Shown here piece by piece: positions 24,486 through 58,261 of a DNA stretch of 64,000 nt. Location of the stretch: the NCBI GenBank assembly GCA_963513935.1, contig OY740774.1, forward strand, positions 88,678,385-88,742,384. The letters run 5' to 3'. The DNA comes from Aphrophora alni. Taxonomy: Eukaryota > Arthropoda > Insecta > Hemiptera > Aphrophoridae. The position numbers and the translations under genes were made by a program. Positions within the stretch are counted from its first letter, which is position 1. Each line of letters starts with the position of its first letter. The notes under the pieces are model-generated. The model was not told the DNA's origin and made no database searches. It saw only the letters and a list, made by a program, of their open reading frames with translations.

Positions 24486-25889
24486 AGGATTTGTCTCTAC
24501 CTCCTCACACACAAGCGCAGGGGATTAGTGTGCACTACAATAGAGGGTTTTATTATATTATCTTATAAAATGAATATATAATATTATAATAAGATTTTGC
24601 ATTAGATTCTAATAAACACGACATAAATAACACTAAGCGTTCGAATGTTTCAATATCAGTGTTATCGGTTTGAGTACATATGGTTTACTTACTTTATAAA
24701 TACATATAATTAATGTAAAAGGCAACATTTGAAGAGAACATACGTAAAATGATAAATCCTATATCATTATTGTGGTACTTATTGAACCTCTATTGTTTGC
24801 TCATTTTTTTAAACTGGATGATGACTGAGGTTTTTTTGGAACAAAAAAAGACCCACTTTGACAATCACTCCAGTAGAATAAACAGTTTTTTGTATGACAT
24901 ATTTTCGTGTTATGATATGTAGTGTAGGCCTAATCAATTTGATTAAAAATTCATAAATTAAGAAACCTTTGAAAATAGCCCTGTGAGGCTGAAATTGCAG
25001 TCAGCAAAAAACAGGACCATTGAGAAAGCATATACTGTATTTAAAAACAAAGGTCATAATTAAAAACCAAACAATTTTTTGAGCTCAGGAGATCTCAGAA
25101 CGTATACATCCCCGAAAAACTCATTTTTTGTGTGTGCCCGTGTAACGTTTTCTTTGAAAAATTATATACAAAATTTAATTTAATTATCTTCAATTAAACA
25201 ATTATTTTTCTTTTTAATAAGAAACGAAGGCAATTTTTTACCCTTAATCAATAAATACTTTCTTTTCACAAAATGTATTTCCTTTAAACTTTAAACTTCA
25301 TAAATTCCACCAAGCAAAAGAAGCTAGATTGAACAGATGTTTCCTGTTATAGCAAAATTAACAGGATATGGGTAAGAAGTACAGTCTGGCAACAGTGTAA
25401 ACCTACTTTGACTTACAGCTGATAACGAAAGCACAGGTTGCATTCATATCATATCTTGAATACATATTGTCTCCTGGCAGATGTATACATGCACTCCGTT
25501 GTGTTTGCTCTTCTATTTTGCTGTCTTGTGTCAAGGAATCTCATAAACAAACAGATAACAAAAATAATGGACGAGCACGAGCCGTAGAACCGGGCCTGGG
25601 ATAGCTTCTCTACATCCTTATACACCTGGCTTACCATACCTAATATAATAAGTTTTGTGATTTTTTCATGGGTATTAAAAATTTTGCCTCTTTTTAAAAT
25701 TGCGAAACCCATCTTGTGATATATCATTGGAAAGGTTTCTCTAGAAGAAAAATAATGACACCTAGAAAAAATCTCTAAGACACATCTAAACAAAATTATC
25801 ACCGGAATGTCAAAATATCCTGAGAATTCGTTATGGAATGTGACACCTAACCTAACCTAACCTATACTTACCTTATTTAATCCATTTAA
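24486..25889. other. Gene-free stretch; family A trace and three CCTAA units
   Basis: A family A trace lies at about 25010-25160. At 25846-25863 there are three tandem CCTAA units, the complement of the insect telomere repeat TTAGG, too short to be more than a curiosity. A 117-codon minus-strand frame at 25449-25802 is the longest open frame here but resembles nothing I know. Confidence 0.4.
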
Positions 25890-26130
25890 TATGTAAGAAT
25901 TTAATCAAAATCATTGGAGCAGATTTTAAGAAAATCGTAATTTTGTGTTATTTCTTACTGACCAAAATATTCCCCACATACCAAATTGATTAAAATCGGT
26001 TCACTTGTTTGGGGTGTAAACCACTAGCACAGATGACATTCCAAAACCACTTTTTTTTAGACTCGAAGGGGGGGGGGGACAGATACATCCACATCTATTT
26101 GTTGATCCATCAAATAACTTTCTCTATACT
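25890..26130 (+). repeat. Family A copy
   Basis: Contains 'cacataccaaattgattaaa', 'tcggttcacttgtttgg', 'ccaaaaccacttttttttag', a G10 run and 'aataactttctctatac'. Confidence 0.55.
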
Positions 26131-26139
26131 ACATATATT

Positions 26140-26430
26140 TTATAAAGTAAATAAAAGTTAATTATTTTTACAAAAGAAATAATAATATGAATTTCTGTAA
26201 ATTCAATTGAGAAGCAATAGTTTTCTATGTTTAGTGTGCATAGGACATTAGGACATTGATAGCCAATGAATCACTAGGACATAACTACTTTAACATGCAG
26301 TGATTGATTATAGGATGACAAACATATACTATTGAGGATTGAGGATATGGTTCTCCATTTTAAAGATACAAAATTTCATTAAACGACATTTAAGATTATA
26401 TCATTCATCAACCATATTCATACATTATGT
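26140..26430 (+). repeat. Family E, copy 2
   Basis: Shares 'tgaatttctgtaaattcaat', 'gagaagcaat' and 'gattgattatag' with 14250-14530 and 34205-34480. It directly follows a family A copy. Confidence 0.55.
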
Positions 26431-27229
26431 CCTTAACAAAAAATTGTCTTACAGTGTTGTTTAATAATTTCCTAAATACTGTATATGTAAATATCAACCA
26501 ATAACCATCTGCATAAAAGAAGGAAAAAACGCCCATTTTATATCACTCTTTCACCCTTTAGATGAGAAATAATTATCTAAATAAAGTAATGTAATGTAGA
26601 TATAATATAGATGTGTAAAAAGTGATTAAAAACTAAGTTAAAGTGATATTTATAAAATTAAATAGTAGCTGATAATATAGCTTTGAAAGGTTGTTACTGA
26701 ACAAACTGCTTATAATTAAAATTCAATATTCTGCCTAGTTGCAAAATAGCACAATATGTACTGAATCATTTGTAAAATATCGATATACAGGTGAGTCTAG
26801 ATCTTGTATATAAACCTATCAATATCACACAAAAAGTTTGTAGAAACGCTTTAAATCATTTTAAAATACAGTCATTTTTATATTCATTTGAGAACAAATC
26901 AGTGAAACTTAATTTATAAACTCTAAAATCTTACATACAGCTAGTCAAAAAAAAAATTGTTTTATCTATTGTATAAATTTTAAATAAATCTGAATTCGTT
27001 TTCATAATTTGTTAGTAAGTTGATAGTTAAGTTTATAAATTAAATTTCACTATTGTATTCCATATTTTCTTTCAGGTTTCCTTTTTAAATAAGTTATTCC
27101 TAATTATAACTGATAATAAAATCTTAAATCACTTTTTACAATACCGTACAGTACAGAGTGGCAAGTGCGTCAATGTACAATTCCAATTTATTGCTTTCTT
27201 AGTTCAGCCTTACATTCTCACACTGTTAA
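26431..27229. other. No recognised feature
   Basis: AT-rich upstream region of the FAM110-like gene with no identified exon. Confidence 0.4.
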
Positions 27230-27660
27230 TAGTTGGTAAACATTGAGTTAGTGTAATAGTTAGTATGGAAGCTGGCAAATCTTGTTGCTAATTATTATAT
27301 AACTAGTAAGTAATCACCAATATTTAGATGTATTATTATATGCTACTAGCAGAGTACCCCTCCTTCTTAAGGGGGTTGACATATATTTGTATTGAGTGTT
27401 AAGGGAGTTTTCAAGGCCAGTGGGGCGGTGCCCTGAAAGAATTTCTAAATAAAAATAGGCTTATGTGTTAACCAAGGACACTAAGAATGTCCATGTACAA
27501 TTTCAGCTCAATGGGTCCAGTAGTTTTTACGTGATTGAGTAACACACACAGACAGACACCATTAAATTTGTATGTAATAGTATAGATTAATTATCAATGT
27601 CATGTCCAGAAATTTTCATTCAACAGTAGCCTACACATTATACATTTTAAAATCAACCAA
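27230..27660 (+). repeat. Family D copy split by a SINE-like insertion
   Basis: The family D left part is at 27230-27347 ('agtaagtaatcaccaatatt') and the right part at about 27585-27660 ('acacattatacattttaaaa', also in 36040-36075). The intervening 240 bp starts CTAGCAGAGTACCCC and ends with 'ggtccagtagtttttacgtg', 'acacacacagacagaca' and 'taatagtatagat'. That tail pattern is common at 3' ends of insect SINE/RTE-type units. Confidence 0.5.
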
Positions 27661-27753
27661 TCGCTACTGTTTTAAATTGTATACTCATTAAATTTAATAA
27701 ATGATTTTACATTAAATGTGTTGTTTATTGTTATAGAAGGATAGAGGGACAAG

Positions 27754-49742
<21,989 letters not shown>

Positions 49743-50409
49743 TCTAGATAGTAGCAAGTTATTTTATTATAGTTGTAGTGTTCAATTTCGTTGTATATTT
49801 ATATTTATTAATATTTTAACTGTTGTTTTAAATACCAAAAGTACACGTATTACATTTATAAACTGCTATTTCGTCACCTTGCAGACAGAAAGGTAATGTT
49901 TGTATTGCTCTTAAATTATAATTTTTTATGATATTCTTTATCTCACAAAAAAAATCCCAGAAGAGTACTTTGAAGGAAATATTTTTAACATTTTACATAC
50001 TGCTCAAAGTGTTTAAAAAATTTTATTTTTGGGTATTTCATATAATTTGTAATTTTGATTTTTATAGCTGCTGCTAGATTTTATATTGTATATACTTTTA
50101 AATGAAATTCATCTTGATCTCGCTTTAAATTCATTGTATTTAACACATTCACTTTGAAAAAATAGGATAAACTTAATGGTTAGTATGGGCACATATTGAA
50201 CCGAAGTATCTGTCCCCCTCTTACCATATTATGTAAAATTTGTTTTGACTTATTTACTTGTAAATGTACCTAAAACAATTTTTAGTAGTCTTAAAAAATC
50301 TATGGGCTTACTTTTCTTCTTTTTCGTTTTTACCTTGTTGTTTTAAAGGCAAAAAACCTCTAATTCATCATTACCTAATAAAAAAAAGTTAAAAAATAAT
50401 ATAAAAGTC
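49743..50409 (+). other. Presumed 3' UTR region of the FAM110-like gene
   Basis: AT-rich, no open frame and no repeat family matched until 50410. Confidence 0.45.
50377..50382 (+). promoter_or_regulatory. Candidate polyadenylation signal of the FAM110-like gene
   Basis: The first AATAAA downstream of the stop codon on the + strand, giving a 3' UTR of about 640 nt if used. It sits in an A-rich run, so it could be fortuitous. Confidence 0.35.
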
Positions 50410-50745
50410 CTTGAATTATGATAGACTTGATAAGAAAGATAAAAGGTAGGGGATCTAACACAAGACTACATGAAAAAATGTGTAGATCCAGATAGGCTCC
50501 TTCGGGATTGCAAAACCCCCCCATACTTACTGTAAAAATCCCCTGAGGGATTTCTTATTTAAAGTGAATAACCTATCAGTCATTGCTTGATAAACTCAAG
50601 AAGAGAGGAACTCCTAAGCTCTTGAAAACTCGACTAGAAGTGTCAAGGTCAGAAGGAGAGACCTGATAAGAAAGTTGAAATAGAGTGATCGGAAGACTAA
50701 ATGAAGAAAGGTGTAGATCCAGCTACTATACCTCAGAAGTGCTAT
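50410..50745 (+). repeat. Two family F copies
   Basis: 50410-50510 and 50650-50745 both read 'aagaaag.t.aaa', then 'aagactaaatgaa' or 'aagactacatgaa', then GTGTAGATCCAG and a CCTTCGGGA-like or decayed ending. Related copies are at 3530 (same strand) and 7035 (reverse). Confidence 0.55.
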
Positions 50746-50898
50746 ACCTGTATTCAATATAGGTTTTTAATCTCCTGATATACGTGTTCCCATACCATTG
50801 GTTACAAATAACCAGAGGATGATTGGGATCATAATCAATATTTTCTGATTCAATTTCATACAACTTGTTATCAATTCTTAAACTTGGATTTATCTCGT

Positions 50899-50901
<3 letters not shown>

Positions 50902-50947
<46 letters not shown>
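50902..50947. repeat. (TA)n tract, left flank of the mariner element
   Basis: Uninterrupted TA up to the first base of the element at 50948. With 53022-53072 it represents one microsatellite split by the insertion. Confidence 0.95.
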
Positions 50948-50950
<3 letters not shown>

Positions 50951-53018
50951 TGTGAGTCAAAAGTATGGATACACCCTGTTAAATTTTAAATGGATAAAGA
51001 TAGAAAAATGAAAGTCAGGACACCTTTCTAGGAAATAAAAGTGAACGTTTTAGTCACTATTACAACTTTGCTCATTTCCCCAAAATGGGATTTTTGGGGG
51101 GAAGCTCAACATTTTTAAATATAAAGACCCATTAAGTGACACCTCCTTTCCTTGATTAAAGAAGAAGAACAGTGGAAACCAGAGCTTTCTATCTCAACCC
51201 AGTACAAAATGGCAGCTCATTGAAATTTTCAGAACTTGGTTCTAATTTCTAATACTTGGGAAATTTACTGTTAATTGAAAACAATAAATTTGTGAAACTT
51301 AAAATCAACAGCTAATAAAATAAACTTCTTTTTATAATGTATTAATAATTTGTAATTACAATAGCATAGTAGTTAATTACATTAAACAATAAAACTGCTT
51401 AAACTTACTATCCTTTGTTTTTTATAACAGATGTTCAAACGCTGCCCCAGGACAGTTTGACAATGTCCAAGCCTGTCATAAAATCTTGAAACGGCAAGCT
51501 GTATGGATTCACGCGGAATTTTTTTTTAAATTTGCGCTACTACTCTGTCCCTAAGGTCATTAATCCACTGGAGTTTCGTTTTATACACGTTGTTTTTAAT
51601 GTGACCCCACACAAAGTAGTCCAGTGGAGATAGATCTGGCGATCTTGGTAGCCACTCGATACTTCCTCTTCTGCCTATCCAGCGATTGGGAAAAATGTTG
51701 TTTAAATACTCGCGGATTTGCAGGCCATAGTGTGGAGGTGCTCCATCCTGCTGGAACCAAACTTGATTACAGTTGTTGATTGCTGCTTGGATAGCTGGAT
51801 AAATCTGATTTTGTAGCATTTCCTGGTATACCTCGGCATTAAGATTGCTATCAATAAAAAAGGGCCCAACAAACTGATCCCTTACAATGAAAAGCCAATC
51901 GTTTAGTTTTTCAGGGTTCTGGGTATGTTGCTCTCTGATCCAACGAGGGTTAACATCAGCCCAATAACGACAATTGTGTCTGTTACCGTTACCATTTAAC
52001 ATAAAAGTTGCTTCGTCTGAGAAAGCAATGTTGTTCATTCTAATTGTATTGTTATCAATGTGCCTCAACATCAGTTCACAAAATTCTAATCGACGATCAA
52101 AATCGTCCTCACTTAGCTCTTGAACTAAACGAATTTTGTACGGTTTAAAACCACCGCCATGTAAAACTTTACAAACTGATGTTAGAGAGATATACCTAAC
52201 ATTAGGGAAACATTTCTTGTTGAGGCGTGAGGATCTTCTACAACAGACTGTAAAACGTCAAGTGACAATGCTTCATTTGTAACCGATTTTGGTCTTCCAT
52301 GTTTGGGGCTGTCTTTAACGCTGCCTGTTTCCTGGAAACGTTAGATAGTTTTTTGAACTCCTGATTTAGATACTGGGTTTCGATTAGGATAAGTGTCATT
52401 AAATAAATTCCTTACTTCATCATAAGATCTCACCCAGTCTCCGTAGCCTCGCATCATCAGGATCATAATACACTCTTGTTCACTTAAACTCTCCATTTCA
52501 ACGTATAGTATCACAAAAACACAGATCACAAAAACACGTCTTAACTTTGTTGATTCCAACCAGAAACTGAACCTGATAATGGACTCCCTCAAAACTGATA
52601 AGATAAGGGAGGCCTGCCCTACAGCAGGTAATAACTGTAAAACAGGTTTGAGTTTGTAAGAAAAGTGGTTGTCTATTGGGGTTATTTACCACCTGAATAT
52701 GGATGTTCATATTTTGCCTCAATGAAGTTTTACTTAATTTCAATGAGCTGCCATTTTGTACTGGGTTGAGATAGAAAGCTCTGGTTTCTACCGTTCTTCT
52801 TCTTTAATCTAGGACTTTAAAATAAGGTGTCACTTAATGGGTCTTTACATTTAAAAATTTTGAGCTGCCCCCCAAAAATCCCATTTTGGGGAAATGGGCA
52901 AAGTTGTAATAGTGACTAAAAAGTTCACTTTTATTTCCTAGAAAGGTGTTCTGAGTTTCATTTTGCTATCTTTATCCATTTAAAATTTAACAGGGTGTAT
53001 CCATACTTTTGACTCACA

Positions 53019-53021
<3 letters not shown>
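50948..53021 (-). mobile_element. Mariner-family element (DD41D type) with long inverted repeats, 2074 bp
   Basis: Starts CACTGTGAGTCAAAAGTATG and ends with the near-exact inverse CATACTTTTGACTCACACTG. Inverted repeats are 50948-51227 and 52736-53021, about 280 bp each with a few mismatches and small indels. TA flanks both ends, but because the target is a (TA)n tract the exact duplication is ambiguous. A single transposase remnant lies between the arms on the minus strand. Both ends are intact, so it could still be mobilised by an active relative. Confidence 0.9.
51382..52496 (-). pseudogene. Mariner-family (DD41D) transposase, broken
   Basis: The start ATG is at 52494-52496 (MESLSEQE). The N-terminal helix-turn-helix region includes MMRGYGDWVRSYDEVRNLF. 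The catalytic region (52071-51526) carries FSDEATF (first Asp), WFQQDGAPPHY (second Asp) and RSPDLSPLDYFVWG (third Asp). Counting from QQD to the Asp of SPLD gives 41 residues between, the spacing of the rosa-like/DD41D group. Three lesions are visible: an in-frame TAA at 52341-52343, a frameshift in the repeated CT at about 52181-52190, and an early TAA at 51526-51528. After the last, sequence stays readable to 51382. The full frame would be about 370 codons, normal for the family. Confidence 0.9.

Positions 53022-53072
<51 letters not shown>
53022..53072. repeat. (TA)n tract, right flank of the mariner element
   Basis: 51 bp of TA directly abutting the right inverted repeat. Confidence 0.95.
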
Positions 53073-53076
<4 letters not shown>

Positions 53077-53239
53077 CTACAGAGAAAATGACGTCAGCAA
53101 AGTGAAACATAAAATGCTGGAGGTCTTAAACAACAATTAAGTGTTCCACATCTGTTTTCACTGGTAAAGAAAATGTTAAGACAAGTATCATAAGGAGAAT
53201 TTTTTTGTAAGAGACTAAAAGTTGTTGAAGGATTATTAA

Positions 53240-53479
53240 TTTAAGACCAAACCGTTAACTACAAAATTAAAAATGGAAATGTACCGGGTGATGTTGAGGT
53301 TAGTTGTTTTGTATGGATCAGAAGTGTCCACATTAATGAAAAAGAAAAACATAAGCTGGAAATCTGGGAGGGAAGATTTTGAGAAAAATATATGGCATGG
53401 GTATGGGAGGAAAACAATTGGAGGATTAGGACAAATATAGAATTAGCACTTTTGTATAACAATTTAGACCTGGTAGCAG
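53240..53479 (+). pseudogene. RTE-like LINE C-terminus, part before the LTR insertion
   Basis: Reads KLKMEMYRVMLRLVVLYGSE, then after a frameshift HKLEIWEG, a stop, and NNWRIRTNIELALLYNNLDL. This is the ordered signature LYGSE...W..R...WRIRTN.EL..LY..LD at the C-terminus of RTE-type insect LINE reverse transcriptases. The frame runs into the left LTR at 53480 and resumes at 61571. Confidence 0.75.
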
Positions 53480-54884
53480 TGTAACAATTCAAAAAAGGGA
53501 TGAAGTTATCTATTTTATTTATTAATTTGTTAATTTGCTCGACTATAGGGCGCCAGGTTTGCTTTAGCATACCAATTTAGAAAAAAGAATGAATTTAATT
53601 ATTTATAAGATCTCTGGGGTCGTAAGCTCTTTTTACAGTGTACTCACAGTGATTCTGGGTTTCAAAAATGAAAACACTTGTCTCTGAAATATTACATAAA
53701 AATTTATTAAACATAAAACACATTAGATTCATGTAACAGAAATAAAAAAAGAAAATTTATATAAGACATCCTACATCCTATCAATATTACTATCATTTGA
53801 AAAAGAATCTAATCAAATTATATTAATAACTTTAAGTTATTTAGTTGCAACTCCAAAAATTAATGAAAAAGGATTTTACTTTACTTCTCATAGCAAATAT
53901 TTTAATTATAAAAAATATAATTTTTACTGAAATTGAGAATTAGTTTTATTAATAAAACAAATAACTTTATTTGATCATATTATTTTACTTAAAGACTCCT
54001 CAACAAACACATTGAATCTTATTAATGAAATACATAATTTTATGATATCAAATATATATCTTGAAAGTATATAAAAAAGTCTAAATTGTTCAAAGTACAT
54101 ATATATGGTTAAATAATGAAAGTCTAAACGTGTTATACCAAATCACGTTATGTTCTTTATAAAAGAAAACACTTTTCCTCGAAGGATGATTCGTGTCTTT
54201 CCATGTGACTGCGTGCTAATTTTAGAGATGCTTTGTCCACTATCAACGAATTGTCTTTTGTTCATCGCTCACGAGATTTATTTTGTTGTACATGTATTAC
54301 AACCAATTATTAATGTCTTATGCTAACTTTAATTGTTCCATATATCTTATAGAAGAGTTCTTTGTCGAGAATTCGAAAATCACGTGGCAGCGATTGCACA
54401 ACATAATTAAAAATTGCAAGTTATTACGCCTTTTCATTTAAAAGTTTATTTATTGAAAACAATATTGTCTTAGCACTTTTGAAATTGTTAATACACCATG
54501 TCTTTCACAAATTTAACTTCTGAACACATTTTTTAATGTTCTAACAGAAACTCGGAGAACTGCCATTCATAGGTCTTAGAGCAACTAGCCCCAAACGAAG
54601 ACTGATCTAAGCACGAGATTTTTTTCTCTTCCGCAAGAGAGCTGTTCCGGTAAACGTTACCAAAGTTCAACATACTCCCCACATAACACAAAATTTTACA
54701 TATTCTATTTATAAAAAACAAATTATACTAAAATTGACATTATTACATATTTGGTTTTCTTGAAAATCTATTTTTCTTTTATTTATGAAGTTATTGAATA
54801 AAATTATGATTTGAACAGCCTGTTTTCGGCGCTAAACCGCGGATTTTAAATCTATTACAAATTATGATTTTTCACATCACCACA
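53480..54884 (-). repeat. 3' LTR (left), 1405 bp
   Basis: TG...CA ends. The 62-codon frame inside it at 54533-54721 recurs exactly in the other LTR at 61219-61407, and is LTR sequence rather than a gene. A TGGCGCC motif occurs within it (53548-53555, minus strand). Confidence 0.92.
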
Positions 54885-57800
54885 AAACCCCACAAAAGAT
54901 TTGTATTACAATACAAGTATTGTACTATAAATCTTTTCTATATATATAAACTCAATTCGAAAGAAAAACCCAAAATGTGAAAAATTTTTCAATAGATTTT
55001 CAAGATTCCTTATTTCAGCAGTTAAGGACCTCATAAAGAAAATAAGTATCACTAGTATACCTAATTTAAGAAAGATTCTCTTTTTACATAAAAACTAAAA
55101 AATCTATTTGCTAAAATCCTATTTCACTATCTCAATTTATTTGAGTCATCATAACTCATAAATATTAAAATATACGAATCAATTAGTGCTAAGCCTTATC
55201 TCTATTTATCCAATAAAACCCATCATCAGTTTCCTTTCCAACCTCGTTGGCGGAAACTTTCCATCAACATTTTTTTGTTGACAGGATCCCGTCACTCAAA
55301 GCTTATCTCCCAGACAGCCGTCTATATACTTTTTCTACGTCTCATCCTCTTTGCCAAGACGACATTTCTACATCCTTTGAAAATCTACCTTTGACTCTAG
55401 ATATTCATCTGAATCATTTTTCAACTAAACACAATTACAATTTAAGACCTCTCATTTTTAATTAACATTATTACAAAATTATTTACTTATTATTCAAAAT
55501 TACTTCAATTCACCTTAAAACTTTTCAATTCAGATTTTACATTATTATTTATTTTAGTTTAAATCCAATAACTATTTATTCTCTATCAAATTCTTAATTA
55601 CTCTTTGTCTCGCTGGGATAACATGTTAACTACTGATTTTACAATTACAAAAAGCTCTTTTCTTCAACTAAAATTCAAAATATAACATCATTATTACAAA
55701 AAAAAATAAAATTGCTTACAACACTCATCTATTTATTTCAAAATTACCTCTTTACAATTGTATTGTCTCTCAGTATCCCATCTTAAAATTATTTCCATCT
55801 TATCTTTCATATTTTAATAATTCAAGTTGCATTAATCCCCAAACAAATTCTTCATAATAAAAAACTCCTTATTATTTACCTATATTATTTCATAAATAAT
55901 CTCCTTATTTCAACGTAGCTTCCTTTAAAAAATCATAATAATCGCCGTATTTCGTAGAATTCCTTAAATCTCCTCTTGTTTCATTAAAATCGCCGTATTC
56001 CTCTTTATATATCATCGCAGTACTCAAAAAACCTCTTAAAAACTCAAAAATTACCATTAATGCAACCTAACTACCTTCTTTTATAAAAGTTTATTAACAG
56101 AACAACTTCATTTTAAATACCACTTTACTCAACAATTCTGTAAACTCATCATCTTCATATAAAAACTCAAAAATTCTTTCATTTAAATTACTTCATTAAA
56201 ATCTCCTTTGTCATCACTCACTTAAATACAAAAAACTTATAAAAAATAAAAAAATTATCATTGCTTTCCCAGCTAACACCGTATTTCATCAAAATCTTTA
56301 GACACCTTTATCAAATAACTTCTCACTATCATCTATTGCTTTAAATTCAAACATTATTTATTAAAAATCGTTAATTCTTTTATTTTATTTATAAATTTCA
56401 TCAAAATCTCTTTATCATTATTAATTTATTATTCCTTCCTTTAAAAAACAAAAACTTAACCTCCTTTACTCATCATTTAACATCAAAAAAACTTAAAAAC
56501 TTTATTATTATCTGTCTTGGCAAAACTTACATAGATTCTCAAACTTTAAATAACTATTCTTCATATTTTCAAACCACAAATCACTTAAAACTAACAATTT
56601 TTTATCTCATATTATCTAATAATCCTTAAAATTTATCAATGTCAGACATACAACTTATCGTTCTACAATTTAACATCTAATTACCTATTCTAATCACCTA
56701 ATCAACATTTTTACAGTTTTATAAAAATTATACATTTAGTTACGTAAGTACTCCCTAATAATGTCACGTCCGGTTTATTCCATGTATATGCAGCTTGATC
56801 GCGTCTGCATATATATCCTACAATTTATTTGCCTTCAACATCTGTCTAAAATTTATTACATGAAGTTTTTTCATGTAATAATGTCACACTTATTTATGCA
56901 TTTTTCTTCCTAACCTCTCCTACATAGGTTCTTCTAACCGTCTACTTTATACCGTGCATACTTCTAATTGCTCTTTAGACTCTTACACAGAGTAACATGT
57001 TGTGACGTTGAAATGTGCAGTGGTTGAATGCAATATCCCTACTTGATTCAAGATAAAACCCAAAACACATCTCTATTTCACAACACGCCCTCTTATGCAG
57101 TCTCAGAATGCCTTATTCTTACGAATAAAACATTCTATTTTAACTACACAAACGCTCAACCATCCACCCAAAATGTTCATGTACTCCTTAAATGCATCTA
57201 CACGAAGAAAATTTTAAAATTCATAAAAAATTTCACTAAAATCGTTTCATCCGAAGTTGAAATAATGTTTATTTTTACCAAGTTTATTACTAGCATCGTC
57301 GATTTTCTGTTTATGTAATCCTTTCTAGATGTTATTATTCAAATTCAAAAAGAAAATTTTTATTTTTAAAATTTATTCTAAGTTTTTTTTACTTAGAAAT
57401 TTACTTTCAATTCTATTAAAGTTATTTAAGTAATCTACTTTTGTTCTTGTTTACTTTATTTAAAGCCAATTATCCTTTATTTAAGTAAATTTTATTTGAA
57501 AACACAAGTCAAATTAGAATTATACGTCAAAGGTTTTTTATTTTCCTAGACAGCATTTTGGTAACACCCTATATTTCGTCTCAATGTCATGCATAGGAAT
57601 TTATACCTGACTAAGGAATAAACAATTTCCCCTTTGTATATAGAGACGCAATTCTTTATCTGCTTACTACTGATAAGAAGTGAACCTTTTAGCTCCAACT
57701 AGATTCTATTTCTCTCGTCATTATTGAATATTTTATTGAATCCACCTCCTTAATATTGAATACTATTTCTTCAACGTTACTCTGAATCCTCGCTTCGAAC

Positions 57801-58261
57801 TAACTATCTTATCTATGTCACGTAAAATCAATATTTATTCCTTTCATAAACATACAGAGTTACTTACTAACAATCTTGCAGCTCCAATGATCCTCTCATC
57901 TAGCTAATCTGTTTTCGTCACGTTTTCTAAATATTAAGATCTTAATAAACATATAAAGTTGTTTACTGCTATAATCCAGCGTCTTTACTTTACAAATACC
58001 TAAACGTTTTCTAAAACTAAACTCTTAATCATACTAGCTTGGCATATAATTATTTTCTATATTTCTGTCTTAGCTTACAAAATTTATCAGTACACACAAA
58101 TTATTAGTATTCATAACTCTTAATTATCTATTTTCAAACTTAAACTTACTTATTAACAAAATCTTAACTACTTTTTATTAATTATTTTAAAAATCAAGTC
58201 CGTGTGTTTATAAAATGTCCTTACATTTATTTATTCATTCCAAATTTCAATTTATTACAAC
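54885..58261 (-). other. Non-coding internal region of the LTR element
   Basis: In the element's sense no frame reaches 60 codons across 3.4 kb, and I find no catalytic motifs of reverse transcriptase, RNase H or integrase. The + strand is strikingly poor in G (long runs of A, C and T), so the sense strand is poor in C. Two short + strand frames (55247-55465, 57028-57318) oppose the element. The first ends STKHNYNLRPL, loosely like the YNLRPR tails of some retroelement polyproteins, but this is not enough for a call. Confidence 0.6.

Noticed and set aside
25449..25802. 117-codon minus-strand frame
   Set aside because: No recognisable domain, no splice or promoter context; possible by chance or from an old element.
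54533..54721. 62-codon frame present twice (also at 61219-61407)
   Set aside because: It is duplicated only because it lies within the LTRs; no protein similarity.
55247..57318. Two + strand frames (72 and 96 codons) inside the LTR element as a possible env or pol remnant
   Set aside because: They oppose the element's direction, are short, and the YNLRPL-like tail alone is too weak.
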